Assembly: GCF_041690465.1 (NCBI RefSeq)
Contig: NZ_JAWLHG010000021.1
Span: 21,139-85,138, forward strand
Source of the DNA: Falsiroseomonas sp041690465
Lineage (GTDB): Bacteria; Pseudomonadota; Alphaproteobacteria; Acetobacterales; Acetobacteraceae
DNA length: 64,000 bases
Direction: 5' to 3'
Shown: one piece after another, positions 9,050-17,840 of the stretch
Position numbering within the stretch: position 1 is the stretch's first letter
Layout: every line of letters begins with the position of its first letter
The notes under the pieces: generated by a model
What the model was told of the DNA's origin: nothing
Database searches by the model: none
The model's input: only the letters and a program-made list of their open reading frames with translations
Made by a program: the position numbers and the translations under genes

Positions 9050-10483
9050 ATGTACCAGGACACGCAGCTCTACATCAACGGCGAGTGGCGCGCGGCCCGC
9101 TCGGGCCGGACCATTCCCGTCATCAACCCCGCCACCGAGGAGGTGATCGGCACCGTCGCCCATGCCTCGAAGGAGGACCTGGACGAGGCGCTGGACGCGG
9201 CCGCCAAGGGCTTCGCGGCCTGGAAGAAGGTCTCGGCCTACGACCGCTCCAAGCTGATGCGCAAGGCGGCCGACATCCTGCGCTCGCGCGCCGACGAGAC
9301 GGCGCAGCTGATGACGCTGGAGCAGGGCAAGCCGCTGCCCGAGGCCAAGGTCGAGGTGCTGGCCGCCGCCGACATCATCGACTGGTTCGCCGAGGAGGCC
9401 CGCCGCGCCTATGGCCGCGTGGTGCCGGCCCGTGGCGAGGGCATCTACCAGCTGGTGGTGAAGGAGCCCGTCGGGCCGGTTGCCGCCTTCACGCCGTGGA
9501 ACTTCCCGATCAACCAGGTGGTGCGCAAGCTCTCCGCCGCCGTCGCCACCGGCTGCTCGATCATCGTCAAGGCGCCGGAGGAGACCCCCGCCGCGCCGGC
9601 GATGCTGCTGCGCGCCTTCGTGGATGCCGGGTTGCCCGCCGGTGTCGCAAACCTGGTCTATGGCGTGCCGGCGGAGATCAGCGAATACCTCATCCCGCAT
9701 CCCGTGATCCGCAAGGTGACCTTCACCGGCTCGACGCCCGTGGGCAAGCATCTGGCGGCGCTGGCGGGCGCGCACATGAAGCGGGTCACGATGGAGCTCG
9801 GCGGCCATGCGCCGGCGATCGTGTTCGACGACGCGGATCTCGACGTGGCGGTGAAGACCCTCGCCGGCGCGAAATTCCGCAACGCCGGCCAGGTCTGCGT
9901 CTCGCCGACGCGCTTCCTGGTGCAGGAGAAGCTCTATGCGCCCTTCGTCGAGAAGTTCGTCGCCCTGGCCGGCAAGCTGAAGGTCGGCGACGGCATGTCC
10001 GAGGGCACGCAGATGGGCCCGCTGGCGCATGACCGCCGCATCCCCTGGGTCGAGGGGCTGGTGGCGGATGCGCGGCAGCGGGGTGCGGAGGTCCACACCG
10101 GCGGCGAGCGGATCGGCAACAAGGGCTACTTCTACCAGCCGACCGTGCTGACCGGCGTCGGCAAGGACGCCCGCATGATGAACGAGGAGCCCTTCGGCCC
10201 GCTCGCCATGATCGCGCCCTTCACGGACATGGACGAGGTGGTGGAGGAGGCGAACCGCCTGCCCTTCGGCCTGGCGGCCTATGCCTTCACGCGCAGCGCC
10301 AAGACGGCGAATGCGGTGGCGGCGCGGGTCGAGACGGGCATGATGACGATCAACCATCTCGGCCTGGCGCTGCCGGAAGTGCCGTTCGGCGGCGTGAAGG
10401 ACAGCGGCTACGGCTCCGAGGGCGGGTCGGAGGCGATCGAGGCCTATCTGAACACCAAGTTCGTGACGCAGGCAGGGCTGTAG
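9050..10483 (+). CDS. NAD(P)-dependent succinate-semialdehyde dehydrogenase-type enzyme
   Basis: Aldehyde dehydrogenase superfamily, 477 residues, closest in look to GabD-type succinate-semialdehyde dehydrogenases, which oxidise a semialdehyde to the acid. Visible: PWNFPINQVVRK (cofactor/active-site region), FTGSTPVGK cofactor motif, MELGGHAPAIVFDDADLD with the general-base glutamate, and the catalytic cysteine in NAGQVCVSPTR. An AGGAGAAC ribosome site precedes the ATG. It lies 66 bases after the hydroxyacid dehydrogenase and may be co-transcribed. The exact aldehyde is uncertain; GabD is a family resemblance, not a demonstrated role. Confidence 0.88.
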   Translation: MYQDTQLYINGEWRAARSGRTIPVINPATEEVIGTVAHASKEDLDEALDAAAKGFAAWKKVSAYDRSKLMRKAADILRSRADETAQLMTLEQGKPLPEAKVEVLAAADIIDWFAEEARRAYGRVVPARGEGIYQLVVKEPVGPVAAFTPWNFPINQVVRKLSAAVATGCSIIVKAPEETPAAPAMLLRAFVDAGLPAGVANLVYGVPAEISEYLIPHPVIRKVTFTGSTPVGKHLAALAGAHMKRVTMELGGHAPAIVFDDADLDVAVKTLAGAKFRNAGQVCVSPTRFLVQEKLYAPFVEKFVALAGKLKVGDGMSEGTQMGPLAHDRRIPWVEGLVADARQRGAEVHTGGERIGNKGYFYQPTVLTGVGKDARMMNEEPFGPLAMIAPFTDMDEVVEEANRLPFGLAAYAFTRSAKTANAVAARVETGMMTINHLGLALPEVPFGGVKDSGYGSEGGSEAIEAYLNTKFVTQAGL

Positions 10484-10546
10484 CCCGCGACCGGCCCGAG
10501 TGCGCACGCCGCAGGCGGGCGCGCCGGGGCGTGAATCGCTGGCTCA
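10482..10546 (+). repeat. Dispersed palindromic repeat, copy 1 of 3
   Basis: This element overlaps the stop codon of the aldehyde dehydrogenase and fills the convergent gap before the acetyltransferase. It shares its frame AGCCCGCGA...GGGCGTGAATCG.TGGCTC with copies at 42941-43006 (same orientation) and 52928-52993 (inverted). This copy is the most diverged, mainly in the left arm. A plausible role is a bidirectional terminator or REP-like element. Confidence 0.65.
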
Positions 10547-10567
10547 CCGAAGCCCAGGGCCGGCGCG

Positions 10568-11320
10568 TCACGGCGCGACCGTGACGCGGCCGGCGTCCAG
10601 GATCACCCGGCCGGCTTCGGCCCGCCGCAGGCCGGACTCGGTGCGCCGGGTGATCTCGTCCACCGCAGCCTCGGCATCGCCGAAGGGCACGCCCTCCAGA
10701 TCGCAGGGCTCGTAGTCCCACCAGCCGAGCGCCAGAAGGCGCTCGACCAGTTCCGGGGCGAAGCGGAAGCGGAGGTGGCGGGCCGGCACGCCGGCCACGA
10801 TCTCATAGGGCGCGACATCGCGCGTCACCACCGCACCGGCAGCGATGACGGCGCCATCGCCGATGCGCACCCCGCGCGAGATCGTCACGCGCGCGCCGAT
10901 CCAGACATCATGGCCGATCACCGGCGGCGGCTTGCAGACCTCCGGCGGGAAGTCGCAGCCGGGCTGCAGGGTGCGGAAGCCTGGCCAGAAGTCGAACAGC
11001 GGCGCCGCGCCGTACTGGAAAGGATGAGTGCTGAGGAAGGAGAGCGGGTGATTGCCCTGGCCGATCGCCACCTCCGGCCCGACCGAACAGAACCGGCCGA
11101 TGCTGGCGAGCGAATCGATGCGCCCGTTGCGAAAGTAGGTGTAGCGGCCGAAGCTGGCATGCGAGTACACCGCCACGCGCCCGAGCACGCAGGGTGGCTC
11201 GAACACCAGCCGCGCCGCACGCCGCGCCTGCCTTTCATCGCCCAGCACCACGCCGTGCCGACGCAGCGCGTCCAGCGCGGCGGCGCCGTGCTCCTGCCCG
11301 TCATACATTGTCCCGTCCAC
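10568..11320 (-). CDS. CatB-type left-handed beta-helix O-acetyltransferase
   Basis: About 250 residues with the hexapeptide-repeat pattern of left-handed beta-helix acyltransferases of the xenobiotic/CatB group. The stretch SIGRFCSVGPEVAIGQGNHP and then IGHDVWIGARVTISRGVRIG with AVIAAGAVVTRDVAPYEIVAG are classic. The conserved histidine of the active site is in the NHP motif. The start is uncertain: GTG at 11320 sits only 3 bases after GGAGG, while ATG at 11308 is 15 bases away. It may acetylate a sugar, a polysaccharide unit or an antibiotic-like acceptor. It ends facing the aldehyde dehydrogenase across a palindromic repeat. Confidence 0.82.
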   Translation of the reverse strand: MDGTMYDGQEHGAAALDALRRHGVVLGDERQARRAARLVFEPPCVLGRVAVYSHASFGRYTYFRNGRIDSLASIGRFCSVGPEVAIGQGNHPLSFLSTHPFQYGAAPLFDFWPGFRTLQPGCDFPPEVCKPPPVIGHDVWIGARVTISRGVRIGDGAVIAAGAVVTRDVAPYEIVAGVPARHLRFRFAPELVERLLALGWWDYEPCDLEGVPFGDAEAAVDEITRRTESGLRRAEAGRVILDAGRVTVAP

Positions 11321-11367
11321 GGACCTCCAATCGCCCGTGGACGACGCCAGTTCTGAGCAGCGCCTGC

Positions 11368-12384
11368 CTATTCGGCCGCCCTGGCCTCCGGCGCCGCCAG
11401 ATCCCGCTCCAGCTTCAGCAGCATCCGCCGCATCAACACGCCTGGCCGGTCGGACGGCATGTTCATCTCGAGGCCCGCCTGGTCGAGCGGCACATCGAAC
11501 TCGGTGCTCTCCAGGATGCCGCGGTCCTCATCCGTCACCAGCCTGTCGAAGGCGATGATGTCCTCGGCCTTCGCCTGCTCCTCTGTGTCGTTGCGGAAGA
11601 CGAACTGCACGACCTGGCAGGAGCGGTCGTCGATCGGCGTGGCGCCGGTGACGATGGAGTGGCTCAGCCCGTTGGGGTAGCGGATGCGCAGCTTGCGCAG
11701 GAAGGGCATGTACCAGCGGCCGCGCATGTGGCGCACCGTGGTGTCGCTCTCCATCCGCAGCACCTTCTTCTGAATCTCCGGGTTGCGCACCGGGACGTCC
11801 GTGATGAACAGGAAGCCGTCGTCGTATTCCTCGACCTCCAGCTTCGCCGGCTCCGGGTGGCCCTGGTCGCCGAAGCTGGCGCGGTGGACGAAGGCGAAAT
11901 GCGCATTGTCGAAGCTGTTCTCCATGACCCGCAGGCCGGCGCAGTTCCACACCTCGTAGAACTCGTCGATGCGGCGGAAGCCCTCCTGCTCCTCCTCGAA
12001 ATCGGGGATGTCGAACAGCGGCTCTTCCAGCGCGACCCAGACATAGCCGTAGCGCGCCGCCGCGCGGTACACCGGCACCCGCATGTTGGTGGCACCCTGC
12101 CGGTCCACCGGGCGCTGCGGCACGCGCATCACCCGGCCATCGGCGGCGAATTCCCAGCCATGATAGCCGCAGGCGAGCCAGCCATTGCTGTAGAAGCCCT
12201 TGGAAAGCTGCGCGGTGCGATGGCAGCACCGGTCATCCATTGCGGCCGGCTTCCCCTCGCCATCCACCCACAGCACCAGCTTCCGGCCGAGCAGGGTGAA
12301 GGGCTTCGGCCCATCCGCCAGCTGTGCCAGCGGGATCACCGGGTACCAGAAGCGCCGCAGCATGGGGGTGGCGGTCTGGAGCAT
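11368..12384 (-). CDS. Aromatic-ring/demethylase-type Rieske oxygenase alpha subunit
   Basis: Rieske non-heme iron oxygenase, 338 residues, cytoplasmic. The [2Fe-2S] ligands are Cys53-x-His55 and Cys72-x-x-His75 with 16 residues between the pairs. The mononuclear iron site shows the DNAHFAFVH pattern (Asp, His, His). The length fits single-component alpha subunits of the vanillate demethylase/pheophorbide oxygenase type, which need a separate reductase; none is adjacent, although a ferredoxin-NADP reductase exists at 49.9 kb. The start at 12384 has AGAGG about 10 bases upstream. It is divergent from an NMT1-type binding protein across 221 bases that should hold both promoters. Substrate unknown. 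Confidence 0.87.
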   Translation of the reverse strand: MLQTATPMLRRFWYPVIPLAQLADGPKPFTLLGRKLVLWVDGEGKPAAMDDRCCHRTAQLSKGFYSNGWLACGYHGWEFAADGRVMRVPQRPVDRQGATNMRVPVYRAAARYGYVWVALEEPLFDIPDFEEEQEGFRRIDEFYEVWNCAGLRVMENSFDNAHFAFVHRASFGDQGHPEPAKLEVEEYDDGFLFITDVPVRNPEIQKKVLRMESDTTVRHMRGRWYMPFLRKLRIRYPNGLSHSIVTGATPIDDRSCQVVQFVFRNDTEEQAKAEDIIAFDRLVTDEDRGILESTEFDVPLDQAGLEMNMPSDRPGVLMRRMLLKLERDLAAPEARAAE

Positions 12385-12605
12385 GGCCTCGTGCCTCTCA
12401 TCCGAAACGGCCGGGACGTTGCAAGCCGCGGACCAGCGATGTCCAGCGTCAAGGGCCGCGGCCGCGCACCGGAATGCCCCTTCGGCGAGCAGATCGCCGC
12501 GCCCGCGGGCAGCGGCCGACACGGATGGAGGCGACCTGACGCACGATCCGGTGGTCCGCCGCTTGCTAGCGCCGGACGGAACACCCACAGCCGGGAACCG
12601 CCGAG

Positions 12606-13628
12606 ATGCGCCGCCGCCATGCCCTCGCCCTGTTCGGGGCCTCCACCGCCGCCCTTACGGCGCCTTCCGTGCACGCCCAGCAATTGCTGGACGTGAAGTT
12701 CACGCTGGACTGGGCCTTCCAGGGCCCGCAGGCCGCCTTCCTGCTCGCGCTCGACAAGGGCTACTTCCGCGAGGCCGGGCTGAACGTGACGATGGACCGC
12801 GGCTTCGGGTCCGGCGACGTGCCGGTGAAGATCAGCTCCGGCGCCTATGATGTGGGCGTAGGCGACATCAACCCGACCATCCGCATGCGGCTGGAACGGC
12901 CCGAGGTGGACCTGTTCTCCCCCTTTCTGGTCTATGACGCGACCGCGCTGGCGGTGATGACGCTGAAGCGCGAGAACATCAACACGCCCAAGGATCTGGA
13001 AGGCAAGCTGATCGCCTCGCCCGAGAGCGATGCCGGCCGGCAGCTCTTCCCCGCCTTCGCCCGCGCCGCTGGGATCGACGCCTCGACCATCCGCTGGCAA
13101 TCGGTGACGCCGCAGCTGCGGGAGCCGATGCTGGCGCAGGGCCGGGCCAATGCGATCACCGGCTTCATCACCTCCGGCATCTTCTCGCTGCGCGGCATCG
13201 GCATCGCCGAGCCGGACATCGTGACCATGAAGTTCAGCGATGTCGGCGCCGATTTCTACGCCACCTCGATGATCACCACCCGCCGCTTCGCCCGCGCCAA
13301 CCCGCAGGCCATCACCGGCCTGATCCGCGGCCTGGTGCGCGCCCAGTACGACAGCCTGGCCGATCCCGCCGCGGCCATCGCCAATCTCCGCCGTCGCGAA
13401 CCGCTGACCAATGTAGAGCTGGAGACGGCGCGGCTGCGCATGTCGCTGGAACAGCTGACCTTCACCCCGCATGTCCGCCGGAACGGCTTTGGCCAGGTGG
13501 ACACCGTCCGGCTGCAGCGGAGCATCGATTCGGTCCGGGCGGCCTTCGGCATCTCGCGTCCGATGGCGGCGTCGGATATCTACGACCCCTCCTTCCTGCC
13601 GCCGGCCAGCGCATTGAAGCTCGCCTGA
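12606..13628 (+). CDS. NMT1/SsuA-type ABC solute-binding protein, orphan
   Basis: Periplasmic binding protein of the nitrate/sulfonate/thiamine-precursor (NMT1/THI5-like) fold, 340 residues. The N-terminus MRRRHALALFGASTAAL ending in VHAQQ is a signal peptide. The mature start LDVKFTLDWAFQGPQAAFLLALDKGYF is typical of the family. No ATPase or permease gene accompanies it, so it must use a transporter encoded elsewhere. It is followed 22 bases later by a creatininase-family gene and two FAD oxidases, which suggests that the ligand is a nitrogen-containing organic compound processed by them; this is inference from context. Confidence 0.87.
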   Translation: MRRRHALALFGASTAALTAPSVHAQQLLDVKFTLDWAFQGPQAAFLLALDKGYFREAGLNVTMDRGFGSGDVPVKISSGAYDVGVGDINPTIRMRLERPEVDLFSPFLVYDATALAVMTLKRENINTPKDLEGKLIASPESDAGRQLFPAFARAAGIDASTIRWQSVTPQLREPMLAQGRANAITGFITSGIFSLRGIGIAEPDIVTMKFSDVGADFYATSMITTRRFARANPQAITGLIRGLVRAQYDSLADPAAAIANLRRREPLTNVELETARLRMSLEQLTFTPHVRRNGFGQVDTVRLQRSIDSVRAAFGISRPMAASDIYDPSFLPPASALKLA

Positions 13629-13650
13629 GCCACCCGACGAGAGGCGTTCG

Positions 13651-14463
13651 ATGCTCCCCACCCGATTCTGGCAGGACCTGCCCTGGCCAGCCTTCCGCGA
13701 CCTGCCCGCCAACACCGTGGCGGTGCTCCCGGTCGCGAGCATCGAGCAGCACGGGCCCCACCTGCCGGTTTCGGTGGATACCACCATCAACCAGGGCGTG
13801 ATCGCACGCACCCTCGGCGTCGTCCCGGCCGATTTGCCGGTGCTGGTGCTGCCGACGCAATCCGTCGCGCTCTCGGTCGAGCACCTGCGCTTCCCCGGCA
13901 CGCTGACCACCAGTGCGGAGACGCTGCTCGCGCTGGTGACCGATATCGGCGCCAGCGTCGCCCGCGCCGGCGTGAAGCGCCTGGTGATCGTCAACAGCCA
14001 TGGCGGCAACGTCTCCGCGCTCGACATCGCCGCGCGGCGTATCCGCATCGAGAGCAACATCTTCGTCGTCAACGCCATGTGGGCCCGGATGGGCAAGCCG
14101 GAGGCGCTGCGCGACCCGGTGGAGGGCACCTACGGCATCCACGCCGGGCGCGACGAGACGGCGGTGATGCTTGCCCTGACCCCACAGCTCGTGAAGATGC
14201 AGAACGCCCGCAACTTCGTCAGCCGCTGGCAGGGCGCGAGCAATGCCGCCCCGCGCCTGGCGCCGCCCGCCGGCGCACCGCTCGCCTGGCAGGCGCAGGA
14301 TCTGAATCCTGCCGGGGCGGTGGGCGACGCCTCGCTCGCCACCGCCGAGATGGGCAACCAAATCCTGGATTTCGCGGCCGAGAAGATGGCCGCGCTGTGG
14401 TCCGAGGTCGCTGCCTTCGACGTGGACAGCTGGCTGGCGAACGAGCCGAACCCGGATGCCTGA
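13651..14463 (+). CDS. Creatininase-family amidohydrolase
   Basis: Metal-dependent amidohydrolase of the creatininase family, 270 residues. The metal-binding signature IEQHGPHLPVSVDT (Glu, His, Asp ligands) lies at about 31-44, NSHGGN at about 115, and the later ligand glutamate in HAGRDETAVML. Members open cyclic amides (creatinine) or hydrolyse formamide-type substrates (MftE peptides, pterin ring-opening). It overlaps the next gene by 8 bases, so it is co-translated with the FAD oxidases. The specific substrate cannot be read from the sequence. Confidence 0.87.
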   Translation: MLPTRFWQDLPWPAFRDLPANTVAVLPVASIEQHGPHLPVSVDTTINQGVIARTLGVVPADLPVLVLPTQSVALSVEHLRFPGTLTTSAETLLALVTDIGASVARAGVKRLVIVNSHGGNVSALDIAARRIRIESNIFVVNAMWARMGKPEALRDPVEGTYGIHAGRDETAVMLALTPQLVKMQNARNFVSRWQGASNAAPRLAPPAGAPLAWQAQDLNPAGAVGDASLATAEMGNQILDFAAEKMAALWSEVAAFDVDSWLANEPNPDA

Positions 14464-15817
14464 CATCGCCTCGCTGGCGGCCGAGCTCGATGGGATCGAG
14501 CTCGCCACCGACCGCGCCCTGCTGCGCCAGAAGTCGCGCGACTTCTACTGGTACAGCCCGATCCTGAAGAAGCAGCTCGACGGCAAATCCGCCGAGCTGC
14601 TCGCCCGCCCGAAGGACGAGGCCGAGGTTCTCCGGGTGCTCACCGCCTGTCGCGCGCGGGCGGTGCCGGTGACGGTGCGCGGCGGCGGCACCGGCAATTA
14701 CGGACAGTGCGTGCCGCTGCAAGGCGGCGTTCTGCTCGACATGACAGCGATGACCAAGCCCATCGCCATCACCGACGGCGCGGTGGAGGTGGAGGCGGGG
14801 GCGAAGATGATCGACCTCGACCTCTGGTGCCGCGAGCAGGGCTGGGAGCTGAAGCTCTGGCCCTCCACCAAGCGCACCGCGACAATCGGCGGCTTCGTCG
14901 CCGGCGGCGGCGCCGGCGTCGGCGGGATCAGCCACGGCACGATGCGCGAGCGCGGCAATCTCGTCGGCGCGCGCGTCGCCACCATGCAGGATCCGCCCCG
15001 CATCCTCGACCTGGAAGGCATGGCGGCGAACCCGGTCAATCGCACCTATGGCACCACCGGCGTGCTGACGCGCATCAAGGTGCCGCTGACGCCGGCGCAG
15101 GCCTGGCGCGACGTGGCGATCGCCTTCCCGGACTTCGTGCCGGCCTCCCGCTTCGCGCTGGAACTGGCCTTCGCGGACGGCATCCCGAAGAAGATGTGCG
15201 GCGTCTTCGACAGCCAGTTGCCACCCTTCTTCAAGGGCCTGGCCGATGCGGTGCCCGCCGGCCACGCGTTGGCGCTGGTGATGGTCGCCCCCGCCGCACT
15301 CGGCGCGCTGCGCGAACTTGCCGCCGAGCATGGCGGGCGCATCGTCGCCGAGCAGGATGCGGTCCAGGCGGAGCGCGATGCTGAAGGAACGCCCTTCTAC
15401 GAATACTGCTGGAACCACACGACGCTGCAGGTGCTGAAGAAGGATCGCGGCGTCAGCTACCTGCAATGCCGCTTCCCCTTCGAGGACACGTTGAAGGCCG
15501 TGGAGGCGGTACGCATCCCGTTCCGCGACGAGGTCTGGATGCACACCGAATGCGTCCGCTTCGGCGGCCGCACCACCATGTCCGCCCTGCCCGTCATCCG
15601 CTGGACCAGCGCCGAACGGCTCTACGAGATCATCGCTGCCTTCGAGGCCGCGGGCATCGGCATCGCCAACCCGCATGTGCTGACCATCGAGGAAGGCAGC
15701 GGCTATCGCCGGGTGCCGGGCGACCAGCTCGGCTTCAAGCGGATGGCCGACCCGCTCGGCCTGCTCAACCCCGGCAAGATGCGCGATTTCTCTCCGTCGG
15801 AGCCTGCTTCCGCATGA
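14456..15817 (+). CDS. FAD-binding oxidase (GlcD/VAO type), first of a tandem pair
   Basis: FAD-linked oxidoreductase of the vanillyl-alcohol oxidase/GlcD group, 453 residues, probably cytoplasmic (no signal). The PP-loop-like FAD segment PVTVRGGGTGNYGQCVPL lies at about 70-88, followed by WPSTKRTATIGGFVAGGG, the typical FAD-binding region. The C-terminus ends with LGLLNPGKM, a family hallmark. It begins with DRALLRQKSRDFYWYSP, nearly the same as its downstream paralogue. It overlaps the creatininase by 8 bases and the next gene by 4 bases. Such oxidases act on hydroxy acids, aldose sugars or amines; the substrate here is unknown. Confidence 0.87.
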   Translation: MPDIASLAAELDGIELATDRALLRQKSRDFYWYSPILKKQLDGKSAELLARPKDEAEVLRVLTACRARAVPVTVRGGGTGNYGQCVPLQGGVLLDMTAMTKPIAITDGAVEVEAGAKMIDLDLWCREQGWELKLWPSTKRTATIGGFVAGGGAGVGGISHGTMRERGNLVGARVATMQDPPRILDLEGMAANPVNRTYGTTGVLTRIKVPLTPAQAWRDVAIAFPDFVPASRFALELAFADGIPKKMCGVFDSQLPPFFKGLADAVPAGHALALVMVAPAALGALRELAAEHGGRIVAEQDAVQAERDAEGTPFYEYCWNHTTLQVLKKDRGVSYLQCRFPFEDTLKAVEAVRIPFRDEVWMHTECVRFGGRTTMSALPVIRWTSAERLYEIIAAFEAAGIGIANPHVLTIEEGSGYRRVPGDQLGFKRMADPLGLLNPGKMRDFSPSEPASA

Positions 15818-17220
15818 CCGTGGCTGCCGTGATGCAGGCCCTCCCGGGCCTCGCCTGGACCACCGATCCCGCCCTGGTGCGCCAGAAGTCGCGCGACTTC
15901 TTCTGGTATTCGCCGGTGCTCAAGCGCCAGCTCAACAAGGTGACCGGCGAGGCGCTGGTGACACCGCGGAGCGAGGCGGAGCTCCGTGCACTTCTCGCCG
16001 CCGCCTATGCCCATGGCGTGCCGGTCACGCCGCGCGGCGCGGGCACCGGCAATTACGGCCAGGCGATGCCGCTGCGCGGTGGCATCGTGCTGGAGATGAC
16101 GGAGTTCACCCGCGTGCTCTGGACCAGGCCCGGCCTGGTGCGCGCGGAAGCCGGCATCAAGCTCATCGACCTCGACGCGCAAGTGAAGCAGGCGGTCGGC
16201 GGCGAGCTGCGCTTCCATCCCTCGACCAAGCGCACCGCGACGCTCGGCGGCTTCATCGCCGGCGGCTCCTCCGGCATCGGCAGCACGACGTACGGTATCC
16301 TTCGCGAGCCCGGCAACATCCTCGGGCTCAAGGTGCTGACGATGGAAGCCGAACCGCGCGTGCTGGAACTGCGCGGCCCGGACATCCAGAAGGCGAACCA
16401 CGCCTATGGCACCAACGGCATCATCACCGAGCTCGAGATGCCGCTCGCGCCGGCCTGGGATTGGGTGGACGTGGTGGTCGCCTTTCCGACGCTGATGGGT
16501 GCGGCGCGCTTCGCCGACAGCTTCACCCGCATGGACGGTGTCGCGAAGAAGCTCGCCTGCGTGGTGCCGGCGCCGATCCCGCGGCTTCACTTCAAGGCCT
16601 GGGGCGGGAAGGTGCCGGCGGGTCATTCGGTGGCCTGCCTGATGGTAGCGCCGCCCTTCCTGGAACTCCTGCCCTCGCTCATCGCCGCGCATGGCGGCAG
16701 CGAGATCCTGCGAGAGCCGTCCGACGCCGCCGAGGTGCCGCTCTACGAGCACAGCTGGAACCACACCACGCTGCAGGTGCTGAAGACCGACAAGCAGGTC
16801 ACCTACCTGCAGACGCTGTTCCCGGCGCCCAACCATCTGGAGCTGATCGCGAAGCTCGAGCGGATGTTCGGCAACGAAGTGCTGCTGCACCTGGAATTCG
16901 TCCGCTTCGGCGGCACGGTCTGCGCCTTCGGCCTGCAGGTGGTGCGCTTCACCACCGAGGAGCGGCTCGCGGAGATCATCCGCCTGCACGAGGCAGCCGG
17001 CGCGCCGATCTTCAACCCGCACACCTTCACGCTGGAGGATGGCGGGATGAAGCGGGTTGACCAGGACCAGCTCGACTTCAAGCGCCAGGCCGACCCCAAG
17101 GGCCTGCTCAACCCCGGCAAGATGGCCGCCTGGGACGACCCGGACTGGAAGCCGGGCAAGGCGAAGTCGGTGCATCTCTACGAGACCGACTACGAGGCGC
17201 CGGCCGAGGTGCTGGAGTAG
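15814..17220 (+). CDS. FAD-binding oxidase (GlcD/VAO type), second of a tandem pair
   Basis: Paralogue of the preceding gene, 468 residues, same architecture: DPALVRQKSRDFFWYSP opening, PRGAGTGNYGQAMPL and HPSTKRTATLGGFIAGGSS for FAD binding, NPGKM near the C-terminus, plus an extra 30-residue tail. The start ATG at 15814 overlaps the stop of the first oxidase (ATGA). The retained shared motifs with clear divergence suggest an old tandem duplication, perhaps giving a heteromeric oxidase or two sequential oxidations. It is the last gene of the creatininase operon and ends 3 bases before the stop of a minus-strand gene. Confidence 0.87.
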   Translation: MTVAAVMQALPGLAWTTDPALVRQKSRDFFWYSPVLKRQLNKVTGEALVTPRSEAELRALLAAAYAHGVPVTPRGAGTGNYGQAMPLRGGIVLEMTEFTRVLWTRPGLVRAEAGIKLIDLDAQVKQAVGGELRFHPSTKRTATLGGFIAGGSSGIGSTTYGILREPGNILGLKVLTMEAEPRVLELRGPDIQKANHAYGTNGIITELEMPLAPAWDWVDVVVAFPTLMGAARFADSFTRMDGVAKKLACVVPAPIPRLHFKAWGGKVPAGHSVACLMVAPPFLELLPSLIAAHGGSEILREPSDAAEVPLYEHSWNHTTLQVLKTDKQVTYLQTLFPAPNHLELIAKLERMFGNEVLLHLEFVRFGGTVCAFGLQVVRFTTEERLAEIIRLHEAAGAPIFNPHTFTLEDGGMKRVDQDQLDFKRQADPKGLLNPGKMAAWDDPDWKPGKAKSVHLYETDYEAPAEVLE

Positions 17221-17223
17221 CGC

Positions 17224-17757
17224 TCAGCCTTCATAGGCCCACGCCCGGCAGGCGGAGAGCGCCGGCATCGCGCCCTCGACCTCGACGGTGACGATGACGT
17301 GGCCCGTCTTCTGCCCGCTGCGCCCACCGCTCTGCTCCCACAGCACGTCCAGGCAGTATTTGCTGTCCTCCAGCACGCCGTTCGGGTTGAGGAAGCCGAC
17401 GGTGACGCAGCCCTCGAGGTGGGAGGCCTGGCTCGCCGGGTGCATCAGGATGTTGCTCTTGGTCTTCTCCTGCGCGCCGAGCCACGGGTTCACGACATAG
17501 GACCCGTAATGGGCGTTCCAGTAGAGGGTGGAGTTCCGGTAGCTCTTGCCGCCCTCCATGTGCATGTAGCCATCCATCCGCTCGATCGTCTCGAACATCA
17601 GGCCGTGGATCCACAGTTCGCCGACCAGGCCGTGCGCGGTCTGCATCACCGGCTTGCCGTCCTTGTAGAGCGGCTTCTTGTCGGCGTCCTTCGCGTGGTA
17701 GGTGTTCTTCACGAAGGTCTTGCCGCGCTTGTAGGTGATGAGGGCACTGGAGGACAT
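17224..17757 (-). CDS. Uncharacterised protein with DUF5675-like H...GC motif
   Basis: 177 residues, no signal peptide or membrane segment. The most telling segment is ILMHPASQASHLEGCVTVGF (about 112-131), a histidine followed by a glycine-cysteine pair. It resembles the pattern in DUF5675 and L,D-transpeptidase-like proteins, where His and Cys would be catalytic; I regard this as a weak resemblance. The start at 17757 has AGGAG 9 bases upstream. Sixty-three bases upstream lies a perfect 16-bp palindrome. It is on the same strand as the alpha-E and ATP-grasp genes and may belong with them. Confidence 0.6.
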   Translation of the reverse strand: MSSSALITYKRGKTFVKNTYHAKDADKKPLYKDGKPVMQTAHGLVGELWIHGLMFETIERMDGYMHMEGGKSYRNSTLYWNAHYGSYVVNPWLGAQEKTKSNILMHPASQASHLEGCVTVGFLNPNGVLEDSKYCLDVLWEQSGGRSGQKTGHVIVTVEVEGAMPALSACRAWAYEG

Positions 17758-17819
17758 CGTCCTGTCTCCTGCTCGGGTCCGTCGATGGCCCGAGAATGCA
17801 GGAGGGTGCCGGACACCAA

Positions 17820-17835
17820 TGTTCCCCGGGGAACA
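17820..17835 (-). promoter_or_regulatory. Perfect 16-bp palindrome upstream of 17224-17757
   Basis: TGTTCCCCGGGGAACA is a perfect palindrome ending 63 bases before the start codon of the minus-strand gene. A close variant (TGTTCCCCGCGGCACA, same flanking CAGCCCG) lies at 36312-36327, 62 bases before another small minus-strand unknown. The shared spacing argues for an operator or sigma-factor element rather than chance. The GGGGAAC half resembles ECF -35 elements, but no CGTT -10 follows at the right distance. Confidence 0.4.
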
Positions 17836-17840
17836 GCCCG

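Noticed and set aside
7895..10507. 870-codon open frame on the minus strand
   Set aside because: Antisense to the hydroxyacid and aldehyde dehydrogenases, no domain recognisable, composition typical of shadow frames.
17757..17840. EcfG promoter reading of the GGGGAAC palindrome
   Set aside because: No CGTT-like -10 element 16-17 bases after GGAAC at either copy.
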